A DNA stretch of 64,000 nucleotides from Alphaproteobacteria bacterium MarineAlpha5_Bin5 (GCA_002938205.1 PTKZ01000001.1:1-64000), one strand, 5' to 3'; shown: positions 20,401 through 29,521, counted from the stretch's first letter. The notes: generated by a model not told the origin, from the sequence alone. Numbers and translations: made by a program.

Positions 20401-21990
20401 CTTAATGAAATTCAGGGACCTGGTTTATCTAGAGCCATTAAACTTTGGCAAACGACGTACAATACAAGTTCAAAAGTGTATGAAACAAAACTAACTGATT
20501 ATAGCTATAGTATGAACGTTGAGACAACAACTCTAGCAGCAGCTGTTAGTGCCACTGAAACAGCAACAATACCCGTTAGTGATGCAAGTAAATTTGCAAG
20601 TGCCGGATATATAACGGTGACTAACAGCGATGGAAATAATGAAGTTATTTATTACGGGAGTAAAAGCGGAAATAATCTTAAAAGTTTAATCCGCTCCGAA
20701 GATACCAGCGGTAATTCTAATGCTATTGCTCTTGAATCAGGAGCAGCCGTATCACAAGATTCTTCATGCACCGTTGCTGCAACAAATGTACCAGCTGAAT
20801 ACGATTATACCCGTTTAGGATTAACCACGTCGATGCCACAAATTCTTAATTTGAAAATTAGTGGTAAGAAAAAATGGGTAGCTGTTTTTGGTGCTGGTCA
20901 AAATTATGGTAAAGATTGTACTACAGGTAATGCTGTCTATGTAATGGATTTAGAAGATAGTCCGGGAGAGATTATAAAACAAATCGTTATTCCAGATGAT
21001 CCAAATAACTCTATATATAATACTGTTAATGCTAATGTTGCTATAGTGCAAAGAGACGGTACCACAAAAGCTGATTATTACGGAGCTATTGCCTACGTAG
21101 CGGATTTGGAAAATAAATTATGGAAGATTGATTTAACAGATAAAGCAGGCTCGCAATTTGGTCGTAAAGTGAAATTATTTGAAGATGTTGCAACCGATGA
21201 TAATGGTCGCCGCAATTACCAAGAAATTTTACCAGTTCTCGATTCAAGCCAAAATGTTCAGATGGGTGGCTCTAAGATTGAGAGTAATATTTTACGGTTA
21301 TACTGGGGAACTGGTGATATGGATAATTTGGCAGACCGATCTAATAAAATAGTTAATCGTCTCTATGGTATCTCTGACCTAACATTTACAAATTTTGGTA
21401 TAACGTGGCAGCCAGCGGATGATGTAAGTAATAAAAGTGCTCTATATCGATTAGCGGATTGTTATAATTCTACATCTCTAGCTTCTGCAACATGTCCTGT
21501 GCTCTCCAATGTGGGAACAAAAAATATTGGATGGTATATTACTTTACCTAAGCAACGCAAAACAACAGGAAGAAGACCGCTATATGATAAAGAGCAAGTT
21601 TATTTTGTTGTGTATGAACCAACAACGAAATTGTGTAGCCCTGGGGATGCTATTTTAGGAACGTATGGCTATATGTGTCCTAATTATAAAAGATTAGTGG
21701 TGGCATTAGGGGCAGGTGTTGCAACCGGTGCGACTACACAGGGTAGTCAAATATATATTGGTGTCTCCAATGCTGGCACGACAGGAACATATAAAAGAGG
21801 AGATATACTGGAGCAAAAAGGATCAGGATTTGGCGTTTCAGGTTCAGCTGCTGCTATTGCGAAAGATGTGAAAGATAATACTAAAGGAACAGATAGCATT
21901 ATTGTTCTATCGCCAGTAGGCACAGCATCCACAGGTAAGAGTTCAATTGATGCATGGCGTCATTATACTGGTGAAAATTACTTTGATTAA
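17467..21990 (+). CDS. pilY1: PilY1-like tip adhesin with split VWA domain and extra inserted modules
   Basis: MIDAS DDSGS, VWA continuation RMKIAHTAIRAILKD..., C-terminal PilY1 beta-propeller (YGAIAYVADLENKLWKIDL). Confidence 0.9.
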   Translation: MRSILIPLITGVLLSFPILAKGPPPGTGVGDVKANIMIMLDDSGSMSARDPAPGMSHCTYAVDVANNGDIFTADPCYHKVTRLDSAYKVKSTFGGSYNWYSNVNGIAAYYQPWSLALDQADSTDEYVFVGRYHARGAGSFGSSSRYSTILKVCTGITTTAACPKAGTLVAVNDKQNNQYYSMGLAVQGNYVYSLSHPHMHIQKYNKSDLSFVTSRTNIRQQDFNNRFNYRYDAIAAVGDYVYVSNYRIRKICRYNASNLSNANFSNGQHCITSPNYQWRGLAASGKTTTSTADDFLYTWTHRNSQGTIHKFNANSGAFVTRFARRGTSTGQTYHIYRGIGVDPSGNVYVPEAGYSNRTWVSKFTSAGTYVSRGPKSANQGNRMKIAHTAIRAILKDPDLTAGANFGIMSWGSKFVIRTKISPKGANQILNKTLRKIYPRGGTYLGRAIQHVRTRYWHKSGETPIDLGAKCQGNFNLVISDGAYWGSPTPEQEIPKLSKHSTMPVKTFIVGLGNSIYGYSKYTTLASSKYGDTTPPGPLFANNVTTLTQQLRSAILAAINGNLTFTSPKVDFSSTPNGYICQPSFKYKEADQWQGLLTRYEIKQDGSIDDPTGQDPNKTIRFHKKLDGRSSLVTNSNGRKVWTVDQDIENPTSGVYKNNNFDPEYSTGSQNLVDASTYNLMTGGDTLLGKRDVARIMRFMRGQDMFDQDSDCKNIKAINFNNKCYTEDKGSTDAPLLYKLHDLYNSVPAYVGPPTALASPDIKNTENEYRYQNNYAAFKNKHKNRKNALIIGSNGGMIHAFDNGCKTANATCTTASNPGSELWAFVPPSIIQNFKYIVTPQKYTKLDADVGTSDTTLTVNSTSNFSSSGEIRINNEFMRYTGKTSTTFTGVTRGYDCSSNAPFCDDATAHSSDDIVYNETTVRKPEYSVFGVDGPIVAKDIYTDGNWKTIAIAGYGKGGRGLTALNITNPDNPVHMFSILNEIQGPGLSRAIKLWQTTYNTSSKVYETKLTDYSYSMNVETTTLAAAVSATETATIPVSDASKFASAGYITVTNSDGNNEVIYYGSKSGNNLKSLIRSEDTSGNSNAIALESGAAVSQDSSCTVAATNVPAEYDYTRLGLTTSMPQILNLKISGKKKWVAVFGAGQNYGKDCTTGNAVYVMDLEDSPGEIIKQIVIPDDPNNSIYNTVNANVAIVQRDGTTKADYYGAIAYVADLENKLWKIDLTDKAGSQFGRKVKLFEDVATDDNGRRNYQEILPVLDSSQNVQMGGSKIESNILRLYWGTGDMDNLADRSNKIVNRLYGISDLTFTNFGITWQPADDVSNKSALYRLADCYNSTSLASATCPVLSNVGTKNIGWYITLPKQRKTTGRRPLYDKEQVYFVVYEPTTKLCSPGDAILGTYGYMCPNYKRLVVALGAGVATGATTQGSQIYIGVSNAGTTGTYKRGDILEQKGSGFGVSGSAAAIAKDVKDNTKGTDSIIVLSPVGTASTGKSSIDAWRHYTGENYFD

Positions 21991-22030
21991 TAATCAAGAC
22001 TAAATGATTTAAATATAGTTATTGAACGAA

Positions 22031-22408
22031 CTAAATTTGTTTAAGTACACCGATAATCTTGGCACCATTATTACTTATAGATTTGTAAAAAATTTTACCT
22101 TTTACAACTGCATTGTGCTCTAAATATAATGCTTCTTTTACAGTTAACTCACCCTCAAACTTACCTGCAATTGTAGCATTATTAACTTCAAAATTTCCAA
22201 TTAAAGATGCATTTGATTTAATATAAAGACGTTCTAATTTAAAAGATTTTTTTTTATTAATATCAATTTTTGCTAATTCTTCAACATTACCTTCAACAAT
22301 AACACCTGCAGAAATTTCCTTTGTTTCACTATTAAGTTTATTAACTGCTCTTCTTCGAAGTTTTGCTTTTCGCTCAAACTCTTCTTTAATTATATTATCT
22401 TGATTCAT
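22031..22408 (-). CDS. Bactofilin (polymer-forming cytoskeletal protein)
   Basis: Right-handed beta-helix pattern: SLIGNFEVNNATIAGKFEGELTVKEALYLEHNAVVKGKI. Confidence 0.82.
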   Translation of the reverse strand: MNQDNIIKEEFERKAKLRRRAVNKLNSETKEISAGVIVEGNVEELAKIDINKKKSFKLERLYIKSNASLIGNFEVNNATIAGKFEGELTVKEALYLEHNAVVKGKIFYKSISNNGAKIIGVLKQI

Positions 22409-22425
22409 TGTTTATCTTCATAATA

Positions 22426-23235
22426 TTATGTCAAATATATAGACTGTAAATAGTGTATTAGTATTTTTTCGGTATAATTAATTAATGGTAATCCTAGAAA
22501 TATATAAATTAAAGTTGCTATAATTATATAAGGTCCAAAGGGTAATTGTGACTGAAAGTTTTTATTTTTACTAATTAAAATTATACTACCTATTATTACC
22601 CCGCTTAATGATGATACAATTAAAATAAACATAATGCCTTTAATCCCAAATAAAAAACCAAGAACGACGAATAGTTTTAAATCACCTAATCCCATACCTT
22701 CTATTTTTCTCACATATTGGTAAAAAACAATTAAGCCTCCTATGAACAGAAAGGCTATAAGGGCACCAAGTGCAGAAGGATATAAGGATGCAAAAATACT
22801 ATCTAGATTAGGTAGAAATAATTTTCCTAAAGCTAAAATACCAATAAGTAGAACTAGTGAATCAGGAATAATTAAATGTTTTAGATCAATAAAAAAGATT
22901 ACTATAAATACAGGAATAAGAATTAAAAAGTAAACTAGATTTATACTTAAGCCATATTTCCATCCAAAAAATAAAAAAAATAAAGCAGTCGATAATTCTA
23001 CAATAAAATATCGTATTGTTATTTTATTTTGACAAAAAACACATTGGCCTCTTAAATATAAATAAGAAAATAAAGGAATATTATAATAAAAAGGAATAGG
23101 GGTTTTACAACTTGGACAATGTGATTTAGGTAAAATAATACTCTGCTGAATCGGGAGACGATATATGCAGACATTGGAAAAACTTCCTACCGCTAATCCC
23201 AACAAAAAATACACCGTTAGTTCAAATATTTGCAT
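22426..23235 (-). CDS. pilD: Prepilin peptidase PilD/GspO
   Basis: CPSCKTPIPFYYNIPLFSYLYLRGQCVFCQNKI zinc motif; GMGLGDLKLF aspartyl protease motif. Confidence 0.93.
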   Translation of the reverse strand: MQIFELTVYFLLGLAVGSFSNVCIYRLPIQQSIILPKSHCPSCKTPIPFYYNIPLFSYLYLRGQCVFCQNKITIRYFIVELSTALFFLFFGWKYGLSINLVYFLILIPVFIVIFFIDLKHLIIPDSLVLLIGILALGKLFLPNLDSIFASLYPSALGALIAFLFIGGLIVFYQYVRKIEGMGLGDLKLFVVLGFLFGIKGIMFILIVSSLSGVIIGSIILISKNKNFQSQLPFGPYIIIATLIYIFLGLPLINYTEKILIHYLQSIYLT

Positions 23236-23258
23236 AAATTATCAATAAAAAAATACTT

Positions 23259-25355
23259 TTACCCAATAACAAGTAAAGTTAAATCATCAGTCAGTTTTTC
23301 AGTAGTTTGTTGTATTGTTAATACAGTTTTTTCTACTTCTCTTTTAGGGGAAAGACCTTTATTTTTTTCTAATATTTGTTTTATTCCTTCTACGCCTAAT
23401 TCTTCCCCTTTATTATTTATAGCTTCCGTAATTCCATCAGTAAAAATAAACAGCCGCTTATCTTTTAATGATATCGTTGTAGATATAAAAATATCAGATG
23501 ATTCTTGTTTCATTACTCCTACAGGAATGCCTGCATCTGAATATTCTATAAACTCCCCTTTGCTATCTCTTATTAATGGTGGTTGATGTCCAGCATTAGC
23601 CCAGGTAATTGTTTGATTTGTTAAATCATAAATACCAACAATCATTGTGATAAACATTCCTTGTACGGAAGTTTCTGCTAATTCATTATTTGTTTCAAAC
23701 AAAATTTCTTGGGGAGACATTTCATTTTTAGAAAAAACTTTAAATAATGTTGATGCTTTTGCCATAACGATCCCAGCATTTACTCCTTTGCCTGATACGT
23801 CGCCTAGAGTAAAATAAAGTTTATTATTTATAGGAATATAATCAAAAAAATCGCCAGAAATTTCCCCTAAAGGTATATTAATTCCTGCTATTGGATATTG
23901 CTCTAAACTTACTGTTGGCAGAAGACTTTGTTGAACTTCGGCAGCTAAATTGATTTCACTTAAGATACGCTTTCTCCATCTATCTAATTCAATCTTACTT
24001 TCTTCTAACTCTTGCATAATTCTATTATAATAAAACCCTATTTGTCCTGCATCGGTAAAAGGGTCCTGTGGCCCACGTAAAGACAGATCTTTAGTTTCCA
24101 TTTGTTTTTTTAATATTTTTAATAGTTCGTAATTATCAGTGGACGCGTTATGCTCTACTATATTCAGACCTAATTCTTCTTGTACACGACTAACTCTCAG
24201 AGGAATTAAAAGATTAATGATAAAAATCAAAATATATGAAATACAAAAACTATAAGCCCCAATAGATACAATTCCAATTACTTGAACCTTTAACTGGTTC
24301 CAGGTGTTCAGGTCAGTTCCTAACAAATTAGAATCACCAAATAACGCAACAGCAAGAGTACCCCAAATACCAGCAAATAAATGAACAGGTATTGCCCCAA
24401 CAACATCATCAACTTTTAATTTCTCTAAAAAGCTGTTACCATAACTTGCAATAATACCTCCTATAATACCTATGACAATGGCACTAAGTTGATCAACAGC
24501 ATGGCAAGCAGCTGTAATAGAGACTAATCCTGCTAACGGACCATTAATAATATAATGAGATTCAACTTTTTTTAATACAACATATCCAAAAACTAAACTG
24601 GCTATTAGACCAGCAGCAGCAGATAAAAAAGTATTTACCAATATTAAGGGAACTGTATCATCTAAAGTTCCGTTACTTCCTCCGTTAAAACCAAACCAAC
24701 CAAACCATAAAATTAACGTTCCAAGAGCTGCTAAGGGAAGATTGCTTCCATTAAATTTTTGTACGGAATTATTTTTTTTAAAGCGACCAAAGCGAGGACC
24801 AATAATAATTGCTGCACTAAAAGCTATCCACCCACCTATACTATGAACAATTGTACTACCGGCAAAATCAACAAATCCAATTTTACCTAACCATCCCATA
24901 GAATTTGTAAGGGCTATGGCAGGATCGCGATTTAAATCGGCCCAAGCCCAATGACCAGCAACAGGATAAATTAATAACGCTGTTATAAACGTTATATATA
25001 AATAACCAAAAAATTTTAATCGCTCTGCTACTACACCTGAAATAATTGAGGCTGCTGTTGCAACAAACATTGCCTGAAAAACAAAAAAACTTTGATTTAG
25101 AGCATTATCGGAAACAAAAAAAAAGCTATCCGTTCCAAAAAATCCGCCCATGGATGAGCCAAACATAATCCCAAACCCAATTGCCCAAAAAACACTTACT
25201 GAGACACCAAAGTCAGCAATATTTTTTAAAGCAACATTAATATTATTTTTTTTTCTTGATAAGCCCGCTTCTAAGCACATAAAGCCAGCTTGCATTATAA
25301 ATACAAGAATAGCACTTATAAGTACCCATAAAGTATCTATTTGTTGTTCGATCAT
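23259..25355 (-). CDS. Ammonium transporter (Amt) fused to C-terminal SpoIIE/PP2C-type serine phosphatase
   Basis: Amt core with VDFAGSTIVHSIGG and PVHLFAGIWGTLAVALFGD (twin-His positions); linker; GDFFDY, LGDVSGKG, NAGHQPP, FTDGITEA SpoIIE motifs. Confidence 0.93.
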   Translation of the reverse strand: MIEQQIDTLWVLISAILVFIMQAGFMCLEAGLSRKKNNINVALKNIADFGVSVSVFWAIGFGIMFGSSMGGFFGTDSFFFVSDNALNQSFFVFQAMFVATAASIISGVVAERLKFFGYLYITFITALLIYPVAGHWAWADLNRDPAIALTNSMGWLGKIGFVDFAGSTIVHSIGGWIAFSAAIIIGPRFGRFKKNNSVQKFNGSNLPLAALGTLILWFGWFGFNGGSNGTLDDTVPLILVNTFLSAAAGLIASLVFGYVVLKKVESHYIINGPLAGLVSITAACHAVDQLSAIVIGIIGGIIASYGNSFLEKLKVDDVVGAIPVHLFAGIWGTLAVALFGDSNLLGTDLNTWNQLKVQVIGIVSIGAYSFCISYILIFIINLLIPLRVSRVQEELGLNIVEHNASTDNYELLKILKKQMETKDLSLRGPQDPFTDAGQIGFYYNRIMQELEESKIELDRWRKRILSEINLAAEVQQSLLPTVSLEQYPIAGINIPLGEISGDFFDYIPINNKLYFTLGDVSGKGVNAGIVMAKASTLFKVFSKNEMSPQEILFETNNELAETSVQGMFITMIVGIYDLTNQTITWANAGHQPPLIRDSKGEFIEYSDAGIPVGVMKQESSDIFISTTISLKDKRLFIFTDGITEAINNKGEELGVEGIKQILEKNKGLSPKREVEKTVLTIQQTTEKLTDDLTLLVIG

Positions 25356-25474
25356 TATTTGTAATTACTGAGTTGCCACATTACATCAATTATTGATATT
25401 TGGGGTTAATACAATATTTTTTTCACAAAATTCGCCAAAATACCTAGAGATAAAAATTTTGATTATTTTTCATA

Positions 25475-26092
25475 TTGAGGTATTGCAATCAACGTTATTT
25501 GGTAGTACGGGTTAGAAAAGATATGGTTGAAGAAGCAAAATTAGAAACTTTACCAAAGAGCACTGTTGATCAAGGTAAACAGGTTTTTTTAAGTAAACAT
25601 GATCGTGTTGGAGATAATCCTAATAAAATGGTTATTGGTAGTGGAACATCTTTTAAAGGTTCTGATATTAAAACTGACTATATTGAAATATACGGGAAAG
25701 TGGAGACAAGTATTCACTCAAAAATTATTTTCGTTGGCTCTTCTGCAGAAATTATTGGACCAGTTACATGTGAGCAAATTGAAATACATGGATCAGTAAG
25801 CGGAGGCATCCAAGTCAATGGGAAAGCAACAATAAAAAAAACTGCTACAGTAGTTGGCACCTTGAGGTATCAAGTAATATCTGTTGAAGAGGGGGCAAGT
25901 GTTTATTCAGATTTACATTGTACAAATGCTGATCAAAAATTAGTTGATAAGATCTCACATCTAAGAAAAACAATGAACCAGGGTGGATTAAATACTACCA
26001 CAAAACTGGTTGTCGAAAATAAAGAGACTGCAATAGAGGAAGCCGCAAAAAACGAAAAAGAGAAAAAAAAGAAGCGTTCGTTTTTTTCATAA
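25475..26092 (+). CDS. Bactofilin (likely true start ATG 25523)
   Basis: GTSFKGSDIKTDYIEIYGKVETSIHSKIIFVGSSAEIIGPVTCEQIEIHGSVSGGIQVNGKATI pattern. Confidence 0.85.
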   Translation: MRYCNQRYLVVRVRKDMVEEAKLETLPKSTVDQGKQVFLSKHDRVGDNPNKMVIGSGTSFKGSDIKTDYIEIYGKVETSIHSKIIFVGSSAEIIGPVTCEQIEIHGSVSGGIQVNGKATIKKTATVVGTLRYQVISVEEGASVYSDLHCTNADQKLVDKISHLRKTMNQGGLNTTTKLVVENKETAIEEAAKNEKEKKKKRSFFS

Positions 26093-26203
26093 AATTTTCT
26101 TATTAACATTTTTTTTTAATTACTTCTAAAATATTGCTTTTTGTGTTTAACATACTCGTTCAAATCAGCTACAATCTTAAAAATAAAATAATTAATCGGA
26201 GGC

Positions 26204-26584
26204 ATGCTTATGATTAAATATATTGGAATTATTCTAGCAATAATTTTTTTGAATTTTTCTCAAGCTTACGGTGATGATGTTTCTGCCGAAATGAAAATAA
26301 AACTTCAAGATTTAATGAATAAATTTATTGAAGAAATATCTATTGATGGAAAAATGATTTATATTGATACAAAATCAGATAAACTTAATGGATTATATTT
26401 TTCATCAGCTCATCCAATGTATGTTCCACATGGAAGTAATTTTTTCTTGTGTACTTCAGGGATAGATGATGAGGGAAATGAACATTTGGTTGATTTTTAT
26501 GCTCAAGAAACTAATGGTGAGTTTAAAATTGTTGATGTTTCTGTAGATAATAGAGAAACAACAAAAAAAATTTTAGGTATGTAA
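26204..26584 (+). CDS. Small secreted hypothetical protein
   Basis: Signal peptide; upstream SD-like ggagg; stop 32 nt before phosphatase gene. Confidence 0.65.
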   Translation: MLMIKYIGIILAIIFLNFSQAYGDDVSAEMKIKLQDLMNKFIEEISIDGKMIYIDTKSDKLNGLYFSSAHPMYVPHGSNFFLCTSGIDDEGNEHLVDFYAQETNGEFKIVDVSVDNRETTKKILGM

Positions 26585-26616
26585 GTTGAAATTTATAGCT
26601 TAAATATACAGCTATA

Positions 26617-28059
26617 ATGGGTTTTTTTAAAAAATTTATATTAGTAAGATATACAATATTACTAGTGGCATTTTTGTTGCCACTGGTAATGTTTGTCGCA
26701 TATTCTTATTATCAGTATCGATTAAATTCTATTACTGATGAATTAGTATTCAGAATAACATCCATAAATGACAACACAGATAATCGATATTCAGAAGAGT
26801 GGCGATGGAGACATATGAATGCTGAAAAAGATAGAAAGAAATTAGCATCTGATCTACGAAATGAATTAAAATACTTATCAGCTATTCCATTCATTATTTG
26901 TGCAGAATTTGAAGAACCAATTTCAAAAAGAATATTTGGAGCATGGCCTGTTCCCCAATGTTCAATTATAAAGAAAGAAAGCACAAAAGTTTCAAGTAAG
27001 TTAAAAAATAATTCAGTTTTTAACTTATACTATGATCATTTCTATCCATCAAAAATTGTCAATGAAGAAATAGTTACTATTGCTTTTATAATTTCAAGCA
27101 TTTTTTTATTTTTATTGTCAATTCTCATTCTTGCTAATTACTTGATAATTAGTCGACCAGTTAAAATGATTATTAATGCAATAAATGATTATAATAAAAA
27201 TCATTCTGATTTTAATATTAAAACCAAAGATATGTTAGGTAAAACACACAATAAGGAAGATGAATTTGGTCGCATAGCACAATCGATGACTAGTCATGTT
27301 TCTGCTTCAGAAAAATATTTAAAAGAAATTAAATCACAACGAGCTCAAATGGTACGAGATCTTGATGATGCAAGAAAATTACAAGATCATATTTTACCTA
27401 AAGTAAAAGATTCTTCCTTTCCTTTAGGTGTAATGAATAAAGCTGCAAAAGGATTGTCAGGTGACTTTTATGATTTTATTCATTCTGATGAAGGAGATTG
27501 TTTTTTTATTTTAGCAGATGTTTCAGGAAAAGGAGTGCAGGCATCAGTTGTAATGGTTTATGCTTTATCAATTTTTCGTCAAGAGGTGATGAATTCAAAA
27601 GATCTTAAAGAAATAGTAAAAAAAATTAATTACGGTATAGCAACCAATTTCCAAGGATTATTTATTACTGCCATTGTTGGGAGTTTTAATACAGTTTCAA
27701 AAAAAGTTGATTTTTTCAATGTTGGTCATAATCCTCCAATTTATCTTTCTGAGAAAGGTGATGTAGAACTTTTTTCTGCTTCAAGTGTGCCTATTGGTAT
27801 AATGGAAGAATTAGATAGTAACTTAACCAAAGAAGAAAAAGATCTATCTAACGGAAGAATTTTCTTTTACACGGATGGTTTTCCTGAAACAATTGTTAAT
27901 GGAAAAGAAATAGGGGAAGAAGGTTTAATCAAGAAAATCAAGAATTCTATAACTAGCTCAGCACAAGAAACGACAAATAATGTAATGAAACAAGAAATAT
28001 TTAATCCAGAAAAATTAGCAGATGATATGACTTTTATGACTTTAGGTCCTCTAAAATAG
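26617..28059 (+). CDS. Membrane-bound SpoIIE/PP2C phosphatase (RsbU-type) with periplasmic sensor region and HAMP-like linker
   Basis: Two TM helices; GDFYDF, LADVSGKG, VGHNPP, YTDGFPE motifs. Confidence 0.9.
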   Translation: MGFFKKFILVRYTILLVAFLLPLVMFVAYSYYQYRLNSITDELVFRITSINDNTDNRYSEEWRWRHMNAEKDRKKLASDLRNELKYLSAIPFIICAEFEEPISKRIFGAWPVPQCSIIKKESTKVSSKLKNNSVFNLYYDHFYPSKIVNEEIVTIAFIISSIFLFLLSILILANYLIISRPVKMIINAINDYNKNHSDFNIKTKDMLGKTHNKEDEFGRIAQSMTSHVSASEKYLKEIKSQRAQMVRDLDDARKLQDHILPKVKDSSFPLGVMNKAAKGLSGDFYDFIHSDEGDCFFILADVSGKGVQASVVMVYALSIFRQEVMNSKDLKEIVKKINYGIATNFQGLFITAIVGSFNTVSKKVDFFNVGHNPPIYLSEKGDVELFSASSVPIGIMEELDSNLTKEEKDLSNGRIFFYTDGFPETIVNGKEIGEEGLIKKIKNSITSSAQETTNNVMKQEIFNPEKLADDMTFMTLGPLK

Positions 28060-28069
28060 GGGATTTTTT
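28047..28069 (+). terminator. Possible rho-independent terminator overlapping phosphatase stop codon
   Basis: tcctct-aaaat-aggggа stem-loop (one G-T pair) followed by T6. Confidence 0.4.
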
Positions 28070-28221
28070 ATATGTTTTTAAATAATTTTACTTAAACTGT
28101 TAATTTAATGGTCACATTAATGTCTTTTTAATGTAATAAATAAGGATAAATTAGGATTGTAGATATTAACAAAAAATTAACAGTAATACTAAATTATAAT
28201 AACAAGTTTAAGGAGAACGCA

Positions 28222-28734
28222 ATGAACAAGTTTAAAAAGAGAGAAAAAGGTTTCAGTTTGATTGAGCTATTGGTTGTTGTTGCAATTATAGGTATTCTTG
28301 CAGCAGTGGGTATCGTAGCTTATTCAGGTTATACCGCTTCTGCTAAAGTGAATGCAACTAAATCATCGCATGCAACTATAGTGAAATTTATTAATGCAGA
28401 AAAAACAAAATGTGATACAGGTGCTAGCGAAAATATGGGTGTGGTCGCAAAGAATGGATCAAGTGCAAATGCAAAATGTAGTGATAATATAGGTGCTGGT
28501 AAAGCAACAACAGCTGCAAATACATTTAATGCCCATTTCGAAGGAAAAAAATTTAAAAATCCATATTCCTCTAGTAAAATGGCAACGGAGAGTTGTACAA
28601 TAAATGATACAAATGTTGGTTGCACGCTTATTGAAAAAGATGGAAATGATAGTTTAAAAATATCTACTTGCTATGAAACAGCTTGCACTGCAACAGGCAC
28701 AACTACATTAGTTGATATTATAAGTCTTAAATAA
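28222..28734 (+). CDS. Type IV major pilin-like protein (PilA copy 1)
   Basis: EKG^FSLIELLVVVAIIGILAAVGIVAYSGY; good SD aaggaga; C-terminal Cys residues. Confidence 0.92.
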   Translation: MNKFKKREKGFSLIELLVVVAIIGILAAVGIVAYSGYTASAKVNATKSSHATIVKFINAEKTKCDTGASENMGVVAKNGSSANAKCSDNIGAGKATTAANTFNAHFEGKKFKNPYSSSKMATESCTINDTNVGCTLIEKDGNDSLKISTCYETACTATGTTTLVDIISLK

Positions 28735-28740
28735 ATATAA

Positions 28741-29175
28741 TTGAATAAGCGTTCTTTATATAACAAGGGGTTCTCTTTGATAGAACTCCTTGTTGTCGTT
28801 GGTATTATCGGTATTTTGGCTGCAGTGGGCATTGTATCCTATGTAGGTTACGTTGCAGGGGCTCAAAAGACTGATGCTCAAAATAATATGCAAGCAATGT
28901 ATATGGTTCAAGAAGAATATAAAGCAAGTAATGCTTTAAACACTTATTACACAACAAGTACTGGAAATACATGCACACCTAATTCTAGCAACCACAACAA
29001 CATTAATACAAATTTATTTGGCGGCAAGGAGCAAATTGATATTTCTGATCCTAAATTTGTTTTCTGTATTGCTGGTGGTTCTGGTAGCGATGGAGGTTTT
29101 AAAATTTTTTCTCAAAGACCTGATGGTTCTGATCAAATGACTCTTAATGCTAATAATGCAAAAAGCGGTTGGTAA
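28741..29175 (+). CDS. Type IV pilin-like protein (PilA copy 2; TTG start)
   Basis: NKG^FSLIELLVVVGIIGILAAVGIVSYVGY; 6 nt after first pilin. Confidence 0.9.
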   Translation: MNKRSLYNKGFSLIELLVVVGIIGILAAVGIVSYVGYVAGAQKTDAQNNMQAMYMVQEEYKASNALNTYYTTSTGNTCTPNSSNHNNINTNLFGGKEQIDISDPKFVFCIAGGSGSDGGFKIFSQRPDGSDQMTLNANNAKSGW

Positions 29176-29179
29176 AAAA

Positions 29180-29521
29180 TTATTCCTGAATTGTATCTAC
29201 AATTTTAAAAATACTATCAAGTCTAGCCAATTTAATTACTTTTAACACACCAGGACTTGTTTTAAATAAATAAAAATTTACTCCAGCTTTTACTGCTTGT
29301 TGATGAGAATGAATTAAACTCGCTATACCTGAAGAATCTATATAACTAACCTCTGATAAATCAGCATAAACAGATTTCGCTATTGTAAAATTATGTTCTT
29401 TCTTATTGATCTCTATTTGTGCTAAGATTTTTTCTTTAACTTCTGGAGATACGCTTAGATCAACTTCTCCTGATATACGCACCATTGATCCATTATTTAT
29501 ATTCTCTACAGTAATAGCCAT
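29180..29521 (-). CDS. STAS-domain anti-sigma factor antagonist (SpoIIAA/RsbV-like)
   Basis: GEVDLSVSPEV..., phospho-site context YIDSSGIASLIHSHQQA. Confidence 0.9.
   Translation of the reverse strand: MAITVENINNGSMVRISGEVDLSVSPEVKEKILAQIEINKKEHNFTIAKSVYADLSEVSYIDSSGIASLIHSHQQAVKAGVNFYLFKTSPGVLKVIKLARLDSIFKIVDTIQE

Noticed and set aside
4261-22031. Interpretation as a type II secretion system
   Set aside because: PilT, PilY1, PilM/N/O, PilV/W/X-type minor pilins and lipoprotein secretin point to a type IV pilus/MSHA-like machine
25372-25522. Riboswitch or P-II (glnK) gene upstream of the Amt fusion
   Set aside because: No recognisable riboswitch core or glnK ORF in the short intergenic region
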